Shown: positions 35,869 through 45,942, counted from the first letter of the stretch. The stretch is 64,000 nucleotides of DNA from Stentor roeselii (GCA_006503475.1 RSEH01000106.1:85780-149779); one strand, 5' to 3'. Numbers and translations are program-made. Notes: generated from the sequence alone by a model not told the origin.

Positions 35869-37397
35869 TCTCGTTCAATGTCGTCGAGTTTCCACAGCAG
35901 TCTTTCTTGCTTCTCCTTCAGTGGAGCCTGGGAAGGGTTCAAGTCGCAGCACATTGAAAAGCAGTTCAAAAGACAGCCGTTTTGAATTGCTTGGGACTCT
36001 TCGTCGGTGTAATGACTGAACCTTTCATTCGTGGTCATTCCTGAAGCCAGGTTACCACTTTGAATGAAAATTAAAAGACTAACTAGTATTAAAAATACTG
36101 TTTCAACCAGGACCAAAACGATAATTGAAACAATCAAAGCGAATTTTGGAAGGTCGCCTTGAAAATCATCAAAATTATAAAAATCTTCCCAGGAGTCAAA
36201 AATAAACTCCAGGTCTTGGTAAAGACTGGCAATCAAAAAAACCGCAGTGCAAATAATAAACAAGTAGAAAAAACCAATATTTTTCGCCCCGATGCAGTTA
36301 TTAATCCATGGACAGTGATGATCAAACTTTTCAACACATCTATTGCAGACCTGGCAATGAATCGTCCTTGGTTTTCTCTGAGTCACACAAGAAGGACAAA
36401 CCATTCCAGCTTCATTTTCATTGCAAAGCTGCTGAAGAGTCTTCATATTCCTAGGCAGTACCCCTGGGTCCTTAAAAGCAATAAAAACAGTGAAAACCCA
36501 CTGAAGACCCATGACACCCAGATAATAACCCTCATCAACTTCAACAACCAGCAATTTTAACAGGCTTCCAACAAGTAAAAGCGTTAAAAACAACATAAAA
36601 AGTCTATAATTCGAATGAGTCTTCCTCGTTGGAGCTCTCAACCCGCAGGTAGTGATCCAGCCAGGTTCAGCAAGAGCTTTAAGAACCTTTTGAAATCCGT
36701 AGTCTTTCGCGAAGTCCGTTGGAGTCCTGCCCTTTGCATCAGAAACAAAAGGATCAGCGCCGTTCAAAAGCAAAATTCTTACAATTTGACTGTTTCCGTT
36801 AATCGAAGCCAGGTGCAAAGGGGTCAGTCCTGCCAGGTCCTTGGAATTCACTGAGACTGACCAAGAAACAAGCGTTAAAACTGTCAGTTCACAGCCGAAA
36901 AAAGAAGCCCAGTGCAAAGGAGTCGCACCTTTTTCATCAACACTCACGATGGACAGACCCTGGTCTTTTAAGTAACAAAGAAGCTGCATGTTGTTTGACT
37001 TCGCTGCAAGGTGAATGCATGACATCCCGTTGTTGGCAAGGATTGATAAGTTAGACCCTTCAGATATCAGAAATTGAACCATGTCCTAAGTTTGAATTAC
37101 GAAGTTTCCGATTATTATTGAAATGTGAAGAGCTGTCAAATTTTCATCGTTTTTTTGGTTTAGCCAGGTTGAAATATTTTCAAATTTGAAGTACTTTTTA
37201 GTGTATTCAAGTAAAAACTCTGATTTTTCTAGTAAATTGTTCGATGCGCAGACTTGGATCAGAGTGTTTCGCGAAGAGTCAAGAACTGAGACTGGGTTGA
37301 TTTTTAGATCTGTGAAAAAAGTGTAAAGGTCTAGTAATGATCCTTTTAAAAGTGCGGATTTAAGCATTGAGTACTTTTCTTTTTCATATGTCGACAT
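35847..37397 (-). CDS. Ankyrin-repeat DHHC palmitoyltransferase (HIP14-like), one 15-nt intron
   Basis: 511 residues encoded by exons 37397-37101 and 37085-35847, joined by removing a 15-nt intron (37086-37100). Unspliced, the frame ends at the intron's TAG; spliced, the ankyrin region runs on as IIIGNF-DMVQFLISEG. Ankyrin repeats fill about 30-245 (HLAAKSNN, PLHWASFFG, PLHLASING, DFAKDYGF). Two membrane helices follow, then the DHHC cysteine-rich domain at about 340-390 (C-x2-C-x9-HC-x2-C-x4-C-x4-DHHC-PW-x2-NC-x-G), and two more helices. This is the HIP14/AKR1 layout: a Golgi or vesicle S-acyltransferase with Cys of DHHC as acyl carrier. Confidence 0.93.
37086..37100 (-). other. 15-nt intron in the ankyrin-DHHC gene
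   Basis: Reads GTAATTCAAACTTAG on the coding strand. It removes an in-frame TAG and joins two halves of an ankyrin repeat. Confidence 0.93.
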
Positions 37398-37425
37398 TTA
37401 TTTCCAGCTCTCTAAGAATTATTAA

Positions 37426-38175
37426 TTAATTTTGGGAAATCACTGATTCCTGGATGAATGAATCGAGCAGTGTGTCCATTTCTTCGATGTATGACTTGTC
37501 CTCAGACCCCATTTTTTCAATCATCACGAAATCCTGCCATTTGTTGAAACAATTGAACTGAACCTGGAGTTTGTGATGTCTTCGAGCAATTTCATTCAAC
37601 TTCTTCTGTCTTTCTGACCTTTCAATGTAGTATTTTTTTAAAGCTTCGAAGAATTTTTGAATGGTTTTCTTTTTCGGTTTATTTAAAAGTTCTTCTTGTT
37701 GCTTTACACTTTCCTTAAAGATGTTTTTTATGACTTGAAATGCGAAAATAACTCGCTTTTTACTCTGAATTGTGATCGTCTTTTTGAATTTGTTAAAAAA
37801 AATTAAACTGTGAGACCTGGGCGGTTTTTTCATTCCGATTCTGGTGATTTTTACCTCATTTTCGATTTTTTTCTTCATTTCGTTCATTTTTTCTTCTAGT
37901 TTTTGACTTTCTTTGACTAACATTTTGCGTTTTGACTTCAGTTCCAGATGAGTCGAAGTGATTGACCGAGGTTTCGAGTTTTCGACCTTCGATGATGAGC
38001 GGACTGGAATGTAAAGCGAGTAGTCCTTCGCTCCTGGCTTCGCGAGACGTGAAACTGGTGAAAATGAAGGACTTCTCGAGATGGATCTTGAAGTCGATCG
38101 TTGATTTGAAGCTATTTGGTTGCGGATGACAGACAAAGGCGACCTTGAGTTGTTTTTTTGTTTTTGGAATAACAT
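37426..38175 (-). CDS. Basic coiled-coil protein, unknown
   Basis: 249 residues from the internal Met giving MLFQKQKN; nine further in-frame codons upstream are less coding-like. The N-terminal quarter is Ser/Arg-rich and disordered (SRSTSRSISRSPS), a phosphorylation-prone composition. A coiled coil at about 70-115 and a strongly basic helical region follow (RSERQKKLNEIARRHHKLQ). No domain recognised. Packed 28 bp upstream of the DHHC gene start. Confidence 0.65.
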   Translation of the reverse strand: MLFQKQKNNSRSPLSVIRNQIASNQRSTSRSISRSPSFSPVSRLAKPGAKDYSLYIPVRSSSKVENSKPRSITSTHLELKSKRKMLVKESQKLEEKMNEMKKKIENEVKITRIGMKKPPRSHSLIFFNKFKKTITIQSKKRVIFAFQVIKNIFKESVKQQEELLNKPKKKTIQKFFEALKKYYIERSERQKKLNEIARRHHKLQVQFNCFNKWQDFVMIEKMGSEDKSYIEEMDTLLDSFIQESVISQN

Positions 38176-38306
38176 TTGAATAAATATGAAGTCTTGAAAC
38201 ACGGAAGAAAAGAAGAGTGAATGATTACACGAAAATTTATAACAGGAGGTGAATTAGTTCCAGGTGAAAATTAGTCATTTTACTAATTAAAACATTTCTC
38301 GCTGAG

Positions 38307-38897
38307 TTATGCTTCAGGATCAGCGAAGGAAAAGTCTAGAGCACTTTTATTCTTAAAAGACTTTTCCTTGAACAAGGATTCAACCTTTTTTATCATCTTT
38401 TTACTCACACTCGGCATCTTTATTTTCGATTTTGTTTGAACACCCTGGGCTTTTCGGGTCCTTAGAACAGGTTTGATGTCATCAGTTGTGCTTCGTTCAG
38501 ATGTCTTTGCACTGAAAGACGGGTTGATTGTTTCAATAATCTTATTATTTAAGCCTGTTGTTTGATGAACGAATTGAAGGTTCTTCTCAGTAAATATCCC
38601 TGATTTGACTTTTGGGTGAAAAACTGATTTTTTTATCACTTTTGTGCTGAAATTAGAGCCAAGAGTGAAAAAGTTACTCATTTCAGACTTTTTCATGCAA
38701 ATTTGGGGCTTTTGTGGTTTCAGGGTTTTTTCGGAATGAGACTTTTTATGGCAAGTTGGTTTTAACAGAGGAGTTTTCGCTAGTTTTGAGGAAAACTGTT
38801 GGAATGGGTCAATTGTTGGAAGTTTTTTACTGGATGTTGACCGAGTGATGCAAGATTCAGATAAAGATCGTCTTAGTTTTCTGCAAGACGAGTTCAT
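38307..38897 (-). CDS. Basic disordered protein, unknown
   Basis: 196 residues, Lys/Ser/Thr-rich, low hydrophobicity, with no domain, coil or membrane segment that I can name. It starts MNSSCRKLRRSLSES. Its codon use is like the neighbouring genes and it is followed and preceded by short gaps (103 and 123 bp), which supports a real gene. Possibly cytoskeleton- or nucleus-associated from composition alone. Confidence 0.6.
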   Translation of the reverse strand: MNSSCRKLRRSLSESCITRSTSSKKLPTIDPFQQFSSKLAKTPLLKPTCHKKSHSEKTLKPQKPQICMKKSEMSNFFTLGSNFSTKVIKKSVFHPKVKSGIFTEKNLQFVHQTTGLNNKIIETINPSFSAKTSERSTTDDIKPVLRTRKAQGVQTKSKIKMPSVSKKMIKKVESLFKEKSFKNKSALDFSFADPEA

Positions 38898-39020
38898 ATT
38901 TAATTATATCTCATAAGTTTAAACTGAAATAGAACTCTATCGATGCATTTTCACTATTTCTAAAACTTTCTCAATTTCAAATTCTTCAAACCTTTTAAAA
39001 ATTGATACTTTCAAAATTAT

Positions 39021-40583
39021 CTAATCATTAAAATATGTGATCGCAACCTCTTCCCAAGTTTTAAATTTTTCCTTACAAATGCTGATCAAGTCCTCCGCCT
39101 TGACCTGTTTGACTTTCGACTCTCCCGAATGAGGCATGTAAAGCTCAAAGCTGGGAAGTCTAAACTTACATTTGAATTCTTTGCCCTGGATAAAAATTTG
39201 TGACTCTTTCGGAATCTCGCCCTTCGAATGAGGAATATTTTCGATGTCAATGATGAGGTCCCATAGAATCTTCCCTTTCGACTCAGTACTTTCGATTTTC
39301 GCGGACTTTGCCAGATGACTGACTAATTCACTTCCAGAGTGAGATAAAATAAGTTCCAAGTCGCTTAGTTTGAAGGCGAAAGAAGCTTCAATGTCGGAGT
39401 TGGAAATGTGGATTTCATAGCAATTAAAAGTTAAAACACAAGGCTCGTCTTTTAAGCAGATACTTGATTTTAGGCTGCTGTTGTCAAGACCACTTCTTCT
39501 ATGTGGGAAGTTTTCTTCATTTCTTTTAATCCAGATTTCTGCCCAGTTGTTGAAGTTGGAATTTGACATTTCTTTCAGCATTCCAAGTGGTACAGCCATT
39601 TTCTTGTTATCTTCGGTGTAGCTGAAGTTAGGGAAAATGAATTTGATGTACTCATCATTTACTCTGAAAGTCAGTTCTGGGATTAGGTCAGGAATCAAGG
39701 AACTGCTTTTAGGAAGAAGTTTTTTAGCTTTTTCCCAGACGGTTATTTCGTAATGGTCAGGCGGAAGACATGTCAGTATCTTCGAAGCTACTGCCAGGGC
39801 TTCACAACCTTGCCAAGCCATTACGATTGAAGGTCCGTTGAATTCAATGAGTCTCGAGTACTTCATGACCAGTCCTTTTCCTTCGAACTTTGATATAATT
39901 TTCCCGACACTTCTCGAAGCTACAGTCTTGCTCTTAAGTATAAATACTGCTAACTGCATGGAAGGTAAGAAATAAGGAGCTGGGTAATCAAGAGCAACTT
40001 CTTCGAAGTTACTGTAAAGATGAGAAGCGAGAACCCAAGACCCACCCTGCACACATTGAGAGATGTTGTATTCCACTTCGCTTTGAGGAGCAAACAAGAT
40101 ACTTTTCAAGTGGTTTAAAGGAATAAAGAATCTTTGTCCTTTCATTTGAATACAAGCTGATGTCAGTTGAATAGTTCCATGCAAAGCATGCTCGCTTAAT
40201 TCCGTCGGCAACGAGTCTAAAATCAAACTTTTCCTCAAGTTTATTGTCGGCTTTCTCGTTATGTATTTTTTGGGACTGTCTACTGAAACCGAAGCTCTTT
40301 TCGAAATTGGCTGCAACCGAACACGACGCGCTTTGCCCAAAGACTGCTCCTGATGATAAGAAGTATTCCGACAAACTGGAGATCTGTACATCCAGTTAAA
40401 ACTTCGAATGCAAGTGTCTATCACTGGCTGCTGGGTCTTGCTGAATGACTCGGAATCCCCGTGAAAGTGGTTTATTATTCGTTTTTGGTCTCGGGAAATC
40501 AAACTGTGGTTGGAGGAGTAAAGCAGGTACGGGCAGTACAAGTTTAAAGGGATTAATTTTGTCGGTTTTCGATAGGCTGACAT
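39021..40583 (-). CDS. Hypothetical 520-residue protein
   Basis: No family recognised. It has no membrane segment or coiled coil and reads as a globular protein with alternating beta-rich and helical stretches (for example EPCVLTFNCYEIHISNSDIE, EFKCKFRLPSFELYMPHSG). The N-terminal 100 residues are basic and probably disordered. The frame is long and free of stops with normal codon use, so the gene itself is well supported. Function unknown. Confidence 0.75.
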   Translation of the reverse strand: MSAYRKPTKLIPLNLYCPYLLYSSNHSLISRDQKRIINHFHGDSESFSKTQQPVIDTCIRSFNWMYRSPVCRNTSYHQEQSLGKARRVRLQPISKRASVSVDSPKKYITRKPTINLRKSLILDSLPTELSEHALHGTIQLTSACIQMKGQRFFIPLNHLKSILFAPQSEVEYNISQCVQGGSWVLASHLYSNFEEVALDYPAPYFLPSMQLAVFILKSKTVASRSVGKIISKFEGKGLVMKYSRLIEFNGPSIVMAWQGCEALAVASKILTCLPPDHYEITVWEKAKKLLPKSSSLIPDLIPELTFRVNDEYIKFIFPNFSYTEDNKKMAVPLGMLKEMSNSNFNNWAEIWIKRNEENFPHRRSGLDNSSLKSSICLKDEPCVLTFNCYEIHISNSDIEASFAFKLSDLELILSHSGSELVSHLAKSAKIESTESKGKILWDLIIDIENIPHSKGEIPKESQIFIQGKEFKCKFRLPSFELYMPHSGESKVKQVKAEDLISICKEKFKTWEEVAITYFND

Positions 40584-40914
40584 TTTATAAACGTTTTTAT
40601 TTAAATGATTGAAGTTATCAGTTATGGAAAAGTTTAGAACTTTTTCTGAGGTTATTGAGAATTGGACTGATGAGAGTTGGAATCAGGGATTTAAGGTGAA
40701 TTGAGTTAACATTGAATCAGCAATTTTACTAAATTTAAGAAAAATGAACCTTTTTGAACTTCATCACCGAGTAAGTTCTGTAAAAATCTATTCGATAATC
40801 CAAGTGATCGATCAACCAAATGCCTTAGAACCCAGATCATCTTAGCATTCTTGTTGAATCCAAACAGACCTTAAATCTATCATAATTGAACTAGTTTACT
40901 AATCAGCACAGTGT
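40584..40914. other. Intergenic, about 330 bp
   Basis: Spacer between two co-directional genes; promoter of the 39021-40583 gene expected. No other signal seen. Confidence 0.45.
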
Positions 40915-41802
40915 CTAGATTGAGTTTTTAGTTATATCTAATTTACGATCTCTGATGCTTATAAACTTTGAGCCGATAGCTTCTTTAGCAGATCTGAATT
41001 GCGTAAAAGTGACAAGAAACTTGTTCTTTTTCTTATCAATCTGACAGACGCGTCCGAACTGATCCATCTCGTTAGAAATTTCTTCAGCAGTGAATTCATC
41101 AGCGTCAACCAGGACCTGATGATGGACAATAGCATGGTTGACGCTTTTTTCAATATCATGTTTCAGAGAAGGCTGCAAGAGTAAGACAGGTTTTCCCTTT
41201 AAACTGAATTCAGAATTAGTGAGTTCTTCAATTGTCCTTACATGTTGGAAGCTTAGTTTGATTATATGACCGCCTCCGAATTCGTTAAGGTTCGTAAAAA
41301 CATGCTCAATTATTGGAGTTTCTTCTATTCTTAGACGTTCCAGCTCTGAAAGAACGTCTTTGTCTTCCACCTTCTTTGGAGGACAAACAACTAAAACCAT
41401 CGGCGCAGAGTTACGAGGCGACCTGGACCGAGGCCTTTGCTGCTTTTTCCTAGAGCGAAAGTCCATCAGCGCCTGAAATGCTTCAGTCGGCTCGAATCGA
41501 GTAGTTCCGAGAGATCTGACTGTGATTTCAGCACCTTTTAGCTTTTCGGCTTGACGGTCGAAACGAAAGCCTAGAAGGATTTCAGACTTGCCCCTTCCCA
41601 GGTCTTGAACTTTGAATGAGTCGCAGTGAAAGTCAGTCATGAACTTCGTTGAGAGTTCCCTGAGAATCCTGTCCTCAAGCTCAGTCGTGGTCACGCCAGA
41701 AGAAGTTAAGTTGCGTAGACGGAAGTGATATTTTAAGTGAGAAGTCTGGGGAGGTCGGCCTTCTGAGTCTCCTTGAAAATAGTCGTATCGATTTTCTTCC
41801 AT
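40915..41802 (-). CDS. RRM-like RNA-binding protein (putative)
   Basis: 295 residues. Three beta-alpha-beta-rich segments can be drawn. The last (about 222-290: HHQVLVDADEFTAEEISNEM, FGRVCQIDKKKNKFLVTFTQF, then AKEAIGSKFISIRDRKLDI) has the spacing of an RRM with its RNP1-like strand; the earlier ones are weaker. A basic Arg/Ser/Gln patch near 117-133 (RKKQQRPRSRSPRNS) fits RNA binding or nuclear localisation. A role in RNA metabolism is inferred; the RRM call rests on pattern, not on a clear RNP consensus. Confidence 0.5.
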   Translation of the reverse strand: MEENRYDYFQGDSEGRPPQTSHLKYHFRLRNLTSSGVTTTELEDRILRELSTKFMTDFHCDSFKVQDLGRGKSEILLGFRFDRQAEKLKGAEITVRSLGTTRFEPTEAFQALMDFRSRKKQQRPRSRSPRNSAPMVLVVCPPKKVEDKDVLSELERLRIEETPIIEHVFTNLNEFGGGHIIKLSFQHVRTIEELTNSEFSLKGKPVLLLQPSLKHDIEKSVNHAIVHHQVLVDADEFTAEEISNEMDQFGRVCQIDKKKNKFLVTFTQFRSAKEAIGSKFISIRDRKLDITKNSI

Positions 41803-41839
41803 TTATTAACCTTCGAGTTCTTTAGGCTGCTGTTTCAGA

Positions 41840-42580
41840 TTATTTTATTACTAGTTTTTTCAAGAGTAAGTATCCTGCTCCAACAATCAAAGCACCCGTC
41901 ATTAATGCTGGTATCCAAGAAGACTTATCGACGACAACTTCATTTTTTTTCACCTTTTCACTGATTTCTTCATGATTTTCAGGTGGTTTAGGCAAGTTTT
42001 CTTCTTTTTGCTCAGTTTGCTTGAGTTTTCCTCCAAACATCTCCTTCATCTGTCTCTTGTATTCCGAAAAGGCTTTCGAGTAGACTTGTAGTTTTTCCCG
42101 AATGTCTTTATTCCCAGGGTCCAAGTCTTTAGCCTGGTTGAGGACATTGATGGCTTCTTCGTAATCGCCTGACTCGCCCATAGCAGTTCCAATGATGTAC
42201 CTAAGTTTCACATTCGTCGGGAACTGCTTCAGTCCTTCTCTTCCCTGCATGACTGCCAGGTTGAATTGCCTGTTCTTCAAAAAGCACATTGAAAGGTTGG
42301 TCATGATGACTAGTTTGAACTTCGCGTGCTCTTCTTTAAAGAAAAAGAAAAACTGATTTTCTGGAGCTTTTTCAATCGCGCGAAGGTAAAACTCACCGGC
42401 TTGGGTGTAGTTCTGCTGTTTGAAGTGAAAGTTTCCCTCTTCTTTAATTTGGTTGGCCTCGTCCAGGAGGCTTCTGAGTTTCTTTTGAAGAATTTCTTCT
42501 TCAGTGGGTCTTAGCAACTTGTAAAACCTTCTTTCGGATTCATGCCATTTGTCCCAGTACGACTTGTAAGTCGTGTCCAT
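41840..42580 (-). CDS. Tail-anchored TPR protein
   Basis: 246 residues. TPR motifs at about 38-165 (NQIKEEGNFHFKQQNYTQAG, NLSMCFLKNRQFNLAV, IGTAMGESGDYEEAINVLNQ). A charged linker follows, then a single C-terminal membrane helix (about 222-242) ending in basic residues, the form of a tail-anchored protein in the mitochondrial outer membrane or ER. The TPR part resembles that of FKBP8/AIP-type co-chaperones, but no FKBP domain precedes it. It may dock Hsp90/Hsp70 or import substrates on a membrane (inference). Its start is 11 bp from the divergent neighbour. Confidence 0.8.
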   Translation of the reverse strand: MDTTYKSYWDKWHESERRFYKLLRPTEEEILQKKLRSLLDEANQIKEEGNFHFKQQNYTQAGEFYLRAIEKAPENQFFFFFKEEHAKFKLVIMTNLSMCFLKNRQFNLAVMQGREGLKQFPTNVKLRYIIGTAMGESGDYEEAINVLNQAKDLDPGNKDIREKLQVYSKAFSEYKRQMKEMFGGKLKQTEQKEENLPKPPENHEEISEKVKKNEVVVDKSSWIPALMTGALIVGAGYLLLKKLVIK

Positions 42581-42591
42581 ATTGTAAAGAC
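42581..42591. promoter_or_regulatory. 11-bp gap between divergent start codons
   Basis: The ATGs of the tail-anchored TPR gene (minus) and the four-pass membrane protein gene (plus) are separated by 11 bases. Core promoter elements of each must lie inside the coding region of the other, or 5' UTRs are almost absent. Confidence 0.8.
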
Positions 42592-43503
42592 ATGGCGACT
42601 TACCCGAAGTTCTTAAAACTTTCTTTTCGACTTTGGTGGATTATTTTCTTTATTTTTCAAGCTTTTCTGCTTGTTTTGATGTGCTCAACTCTTGGAACTA
42701 AAAAATGGGTTTATACAGATAATTCTTTCTATGCTGTTGATGTGAACCAGACCAGGTCTAACTCGACTTCGAGGTACTTTGACGGGCAGTCGTTTAAAGC
42801 AAGTCTTTTCGAGTGTCAGTCAGGGTGTAAAAAGTCCTTCAACGATGAAAAAGACTACTGGTGCGACTTGTATGATGAGTATGACAAGAAGGGTGCTTCG
42901 AAAAAGGTGAAAAATTCTTACTCGTCAACTTGCAGACTGTTCACTTTTCTATCCTTCGGGTCAGGGGTTTACATGATTGCTGAAATTTTAGCGATTCTTG
43001 GACTGGTTGTTTGGGCGCTTGTCATGATTTGTTATAGGTTTAAAATCAACTGCTTTGCTATGAGTTACTGTTGCTCTGGCTGCGTTTGGACTGGACATTA
43101 TGTCGCTTTTCTTGTTTTTGTAGACTCTTCTAACTTGACTTTCATTCGTGAATGCACAGAAAACCCTTCTGAAGGTGATCGGCCTGTGCTTTGTGCTGAT
43201 GATGGAATCAATTTAGCACTTTTTTTAATGATTTTTATACCTTTGGTCTGTCTTGGGTATTGCTTTGTTGCTTGCAAACTTCAAAAAAATTTTGGAACTG
43301 CAGGGTTTGAGCCTATTGAAACACCTGGAATTATTTTTGGACAAGGATGGGATAATGAGAACCCTAAAGGACCTGAGTATAAAGAAGTGCCACAGGGTGA
43401 GTTCATGCATCCAGTTTTTGTGGTGCATGACAGAGAAGAAAGTAAAGAAATGGAACCTAAAGAAGACAGTAACCAAGCTGAGCCCAATATCATAGCAGAA
43501 TAA
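42592..43503 (+). CDS. Four-pass membrane protein
   Basis: 303 residues with hydrophobic segments at about 12-35, 118-143, 160-182 and 208-232, giving cytoplasmic ends. The first extracellular loop has four Cys (FECQSGCKKSFNDEKDYWCD and one more) and N-glycosylation sites, reminiscent of claudin/PMP22-like or tetraspanin-like topology, but the W-x2-W-x2-C claudin and CCG tetraspanin signatures are absent. The C-terminal tail is acidic. Family not identified; a plasma-membrane or vacuolar protein is inferred. Confidence 0.7.
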   Translation: MATYPKFLKLSFRLWWIIFFIFQAFLLVLMCSTLGTKKWVYTDNSFYAVDVNQTRSNSTSRYFDGQSFKASLFECQSGCKKSFNDEKDYWCDLYDEYDKKGASKKVKNSYSSTCRLFTFLSFGSGVYMIAEILAILGLVVWALVMICYRFKINCFAMSYCCSGCVWTGHYVAFLVFVDSSNLTFIRECTENPSEGDRPVLCADDGINLALFLMIFIPLVCLGYCFVACKLQKNFGTAGFEPIETPGIIFGQGWDNENPKGPEYKEVPQGEFMHPVFVVHDREESKEMEPKEDSNQAEPNIIAE

Positions 43504-43551
43504 CTAATAAGCATAGTTAATTGAATCTGCAAGATCTTAGCTATATTCAAT

Positions 43552-44457
43552 ATGAACATCCGTCGAGACGATAAACTCATATTTTTCTCGAATGCAGGAC
43601 CAAGACGGTAAAACCCATTCAGAAAGCAGTCCCTCCCTATTCATGAGTCTCAATATTCCACTCAAAACAACTTCTTCAGAGTCGGCCGTTCACCAATCAC
43701 GAAGAGAGAAGCAGCGACTCCAATTTTTACATTCAGGAAAGGAGTTAGCCCGAATGTCACCATTCCAACAGCTAACCGTTTGTCGTCTCTTGACAGGACT
43801 CAAGAAGTTTCTTCTGATTTTCGAGCAGACTTTGAGGCTTTGAAGAAGTCCTATCAACGCCTTTTAGAAGAAAACAACTCGCTTAGATCAGAAAAGTCTT
43901 TGAACTTGGGACAGAGCTCGGTCAGTACTGTCGCTTTAGAAAAAGATAATGATTTTAATGTTCAGGCTTGCGCTTTAGAAGTTGAAGAGCTTTACGAATT
44001 GATATCAGAATCACAGATGTCGATTCAGAAGATGCTAGACTCTTGCAGTGAAATTCACCAAGAGTACACTGAACTGAAAAAACAAGTAAATCACCTGAAA
44101 TTCACCCAAGATCTACAGGAGTATACGAAAAGTGTAAAAATCAACCTGGTAGAGTATATACAGCTTCAAGAAACCCTCAACAAGAAAATCGAAGAAATCA
44201 AACTGATTACAAGAGATAAGAAACGAGTAGAGCTCGCAATAAAAGAAACAGAAAACGTCAAAAGAGAAGTCGAAAGTGACATCAGAGTAAAAGAAAATCG
44301 TATAAAAAACTTTGACGGTAGTATAGAACCTGAAGTAGCAACTATAGCTGAATTGTATTATAAACTAACTCTCGCAAACTTCAACTTGGCACTAAGCGAG
44401 CGTAAAGCAGCGAAATACGAAAAATACATCCAGGTTAACTTTAAAGATAAGCATTAG
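43552..44457 (+). CDS. Coiled-coil protein, one 15-nt intron
   Basis: 296 residues from exons 43552-43607 and 43623-44457. The 15-nt intron (43608-43622) contains an in-frame TAA; removing it extends the frame 5' from the internal Met at 43780 to an ATG at 43552 and gives a coherent basic head (MNIRRDDKLIFFSNAGPRRK). Residues about 85-285 are coiled coil rich in Glu and Lys. No family recognised. The next gene (UBA5) begins 80 bp downstream. Confidence 0.8.
43608..43622 (+). other. 15-nt intron in the coiled-coil gene
   Basis: Reads GTAAAACCCATTCAG. It splits an Arg codon (phase 2) and removes an in-frame TAA. Confidence 0.88.
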
Positions 44458-44537
44458 GTGTAAATAAACAAGAATGGATCTTCCTAACGACAAAACCTTC
44501 AAACTCTTAAAAAGCCACAAATCTCCAACCTCCATAA

Positions 44538-45632
44538 ATGGAGACTCAATCTTTACTAACCGAGATCTCCAGTTTACGATCAGAGCTCGAAAGCCTAAAA
44601 TCCCAACTCGAAACAATGAAACAAGTCAGCACCCGCATTAAGATTTCCGAAATGAGTGAAGAAGTGAAATCAGACAACCCTTACTCACGACTAATGGCCT
44701 TGAAGCGGATGGGGGTCGTAGAAAACTACACCGAAATCCGCAGAAAGTCAGTCGCGATCATCGGCGTAGGAGGAATCGGCTCAGTGGCCGCGGAGATGCT
44801 GACCCGTTGCGGAATCGGGAAGTTGATCCTCTTCGACTACGACACAGTCGAGCTGGCGAACATGAATCGATTGTTTTTCCGTCCAGAGCACGCAGGTCTC
44901 AGCAAAGTGGAAGCCGCGAAGAAGACTCTTCAAGAAATCAACCCAGACGTGGAGATTGAAGCAATTTCAACAAATATTTGCACAGTCAGCAATTATGACG
45001 AGTTTTTAAATACGATCAAGTCGACGAGTCTTCTGCTTTGTTGTGTTGATAACTACGCCGCTCGCATCACTATCAATAGGGCTTGTGGAGAGCTTGATAA
45101 GATTTGGATGGAGTCTGGAGTCAGTGAAGACGCAATGAATGGACATATTCAGAGCATTTATCCTGGAGAAACTGCCTGTTTTGAATGCGCTCCTCCTTAT
45201 GTGGTGGCAAGTGGAGGTGACGAGCATCAGATTAAAAGGGAAGGAGTCTGCGCTGCCAGTCTTCCTACAACTATGGGAGTCATCGCTGGGCTTCTTGTGC
45301 AGAATGCTTTGAAGTTTCTGCTCGGATTCGGAGAAGTTACTCATTATTTAGGGTATTCTTCAAAGACGGACTTTTTGCCTAATTATAAAATTCAACCAAA
45401 CCCTGACTGTCCCAGTCGCTTTTGTCTTCAGCTTCAAGACTTTTATAAGAATAATACTCCCAGAGTCTGTCAGAAAGTGCAGAATGAAGAAGTCACGGAA
45501 CATGATGACAATGAATGGGGAATCTGTGTTGAAGAAACTGGAAATCACCAAGAAGAGAAAAAGAAAGTTGAAGTCTCAGGAAGTCTTGATGAAATGAGAG
45601 AAAAACTGAAAGCTCTGCAAAAAGGTAAATAA
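44538..45632 (+). CDS. UBA5: UFM1-activating enzyme, UBA5
   Basis: 364 residues, close to the usual length. After a short coiled N terminus comes the E1 adenylation domain: [16 protein letters not shown], nucleotide loop [47 protein letters not shown]. The Zn-binding Cys pairs are seen in CFEC and in C-x4-C (NPDCPSRFC). The catalytic Cys is in [18 protein letters not shown]1-interacting tail follows ([11 protein letters not shown]). UBA5 activates UFM1 for ER-linked ufmylation. A different-frame ATG at 44474 was rejected as the start. Confidence 0.97.
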   Translation: METQSLLTEISSLRSELESLKSQLETMKQVSTRIKISEMSEEVKSDNPYSRLMALKRMGVVENYTEIRRKSVAIIGVGGIGSVAAEMLTRCGIGKLILFDYDTVELANMNRLFFRPEHAGLSKVEAAKKTLQEINPDVEIEAISTNICTVSNYDEFLNTIKSTSLLLCCVDNYAARITINRACGELDKIWMESGVSEDAMNGHIQSIYPGETACFECAPPYVVASGGDEHQIKREGVCAASLPTTMGVIAGLLVQNALKFLLGFGEVTHYLGYSSKTDFLPNYKIQPNPDCPSRFCLQLQDFYKNNTPRVCQKVQNEEVTEHDDNEWGICVEETGNHQEEKKKVEVSGSLDEMREKLKALQKGK

Positions 45633-45831
45633 TTGGATAGTAGCTTAAGTATGAGGAAGTGGAATAGATTAGTCTTGATAAGAACTGCAGCATAATAATT
45701 AGACTAAAAGTTTCATAAATTTCAGTGAGTGAATTTGACATCAAAGGTCAGGTTCTCAGTAAATCATCATAAAATCAAATTATAATCCAACATGTCAGTC
45801 TATATTAATCCAAATAATAAATGGTAATCAA

Positions 45832-45942
45832 GGTAGTTGCCGCCAAGTACAGCTTTCTTACCTTGGCCAGTAACTACCGACATCAAGGCATTCTAGGAAC
45901 CATGCTTCTTCTTAGACTCATGGGCCGAGTACTGCTACATTA
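45832..45942 (+). ncRNA. Candidate H/ACA-type snoRNA
   Basis: A GC-richer island in the short gap between the convergent UBA5 and HEATR5 genes folds as two hairpins. Hairpin 1: lower stem GGTAGTT (45832-45838) with AACTACC (45872-45878), internal bulge, upper stem CCAAG/CTTGG. A hinge follows with ACATCA (45880-45885), which fits the H-box ANANNA. Hairpin 2: lower stem GGCA/TGCT, internal loop, upper stem CCATG/CATGG. ACA lies at 45937-45939, three bases before the proposed 3' end. The bulges are where guide pockets would be. No target was worked out. Strand follows the ACA position. Alternative: a chance hairpin or 3' UTR element. Confidence 0.5.

Noticed and set aside
40009-40374. Second open frame on the same strand within the 39021-40583 gene
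   Set aside because: It overlaps a much longer frame with better codon use; its protein is not convincing.
44474-44537. Upstream ATG as an alternative UBA5 start
   Set aside because: It is in a different frame from UBA5 and no 15-nt intron joins them; the 44538 start gives the normal short N terminus.
45832-45942. 5S rRNA, tRNA or spliceosomal RNA at the hairpin island
   Set aside because: The T-loop, anticodon arm and conserved 5S, U1, U2, U4, U5 and U6 blocks are not present; the H/ACA plan fits better.
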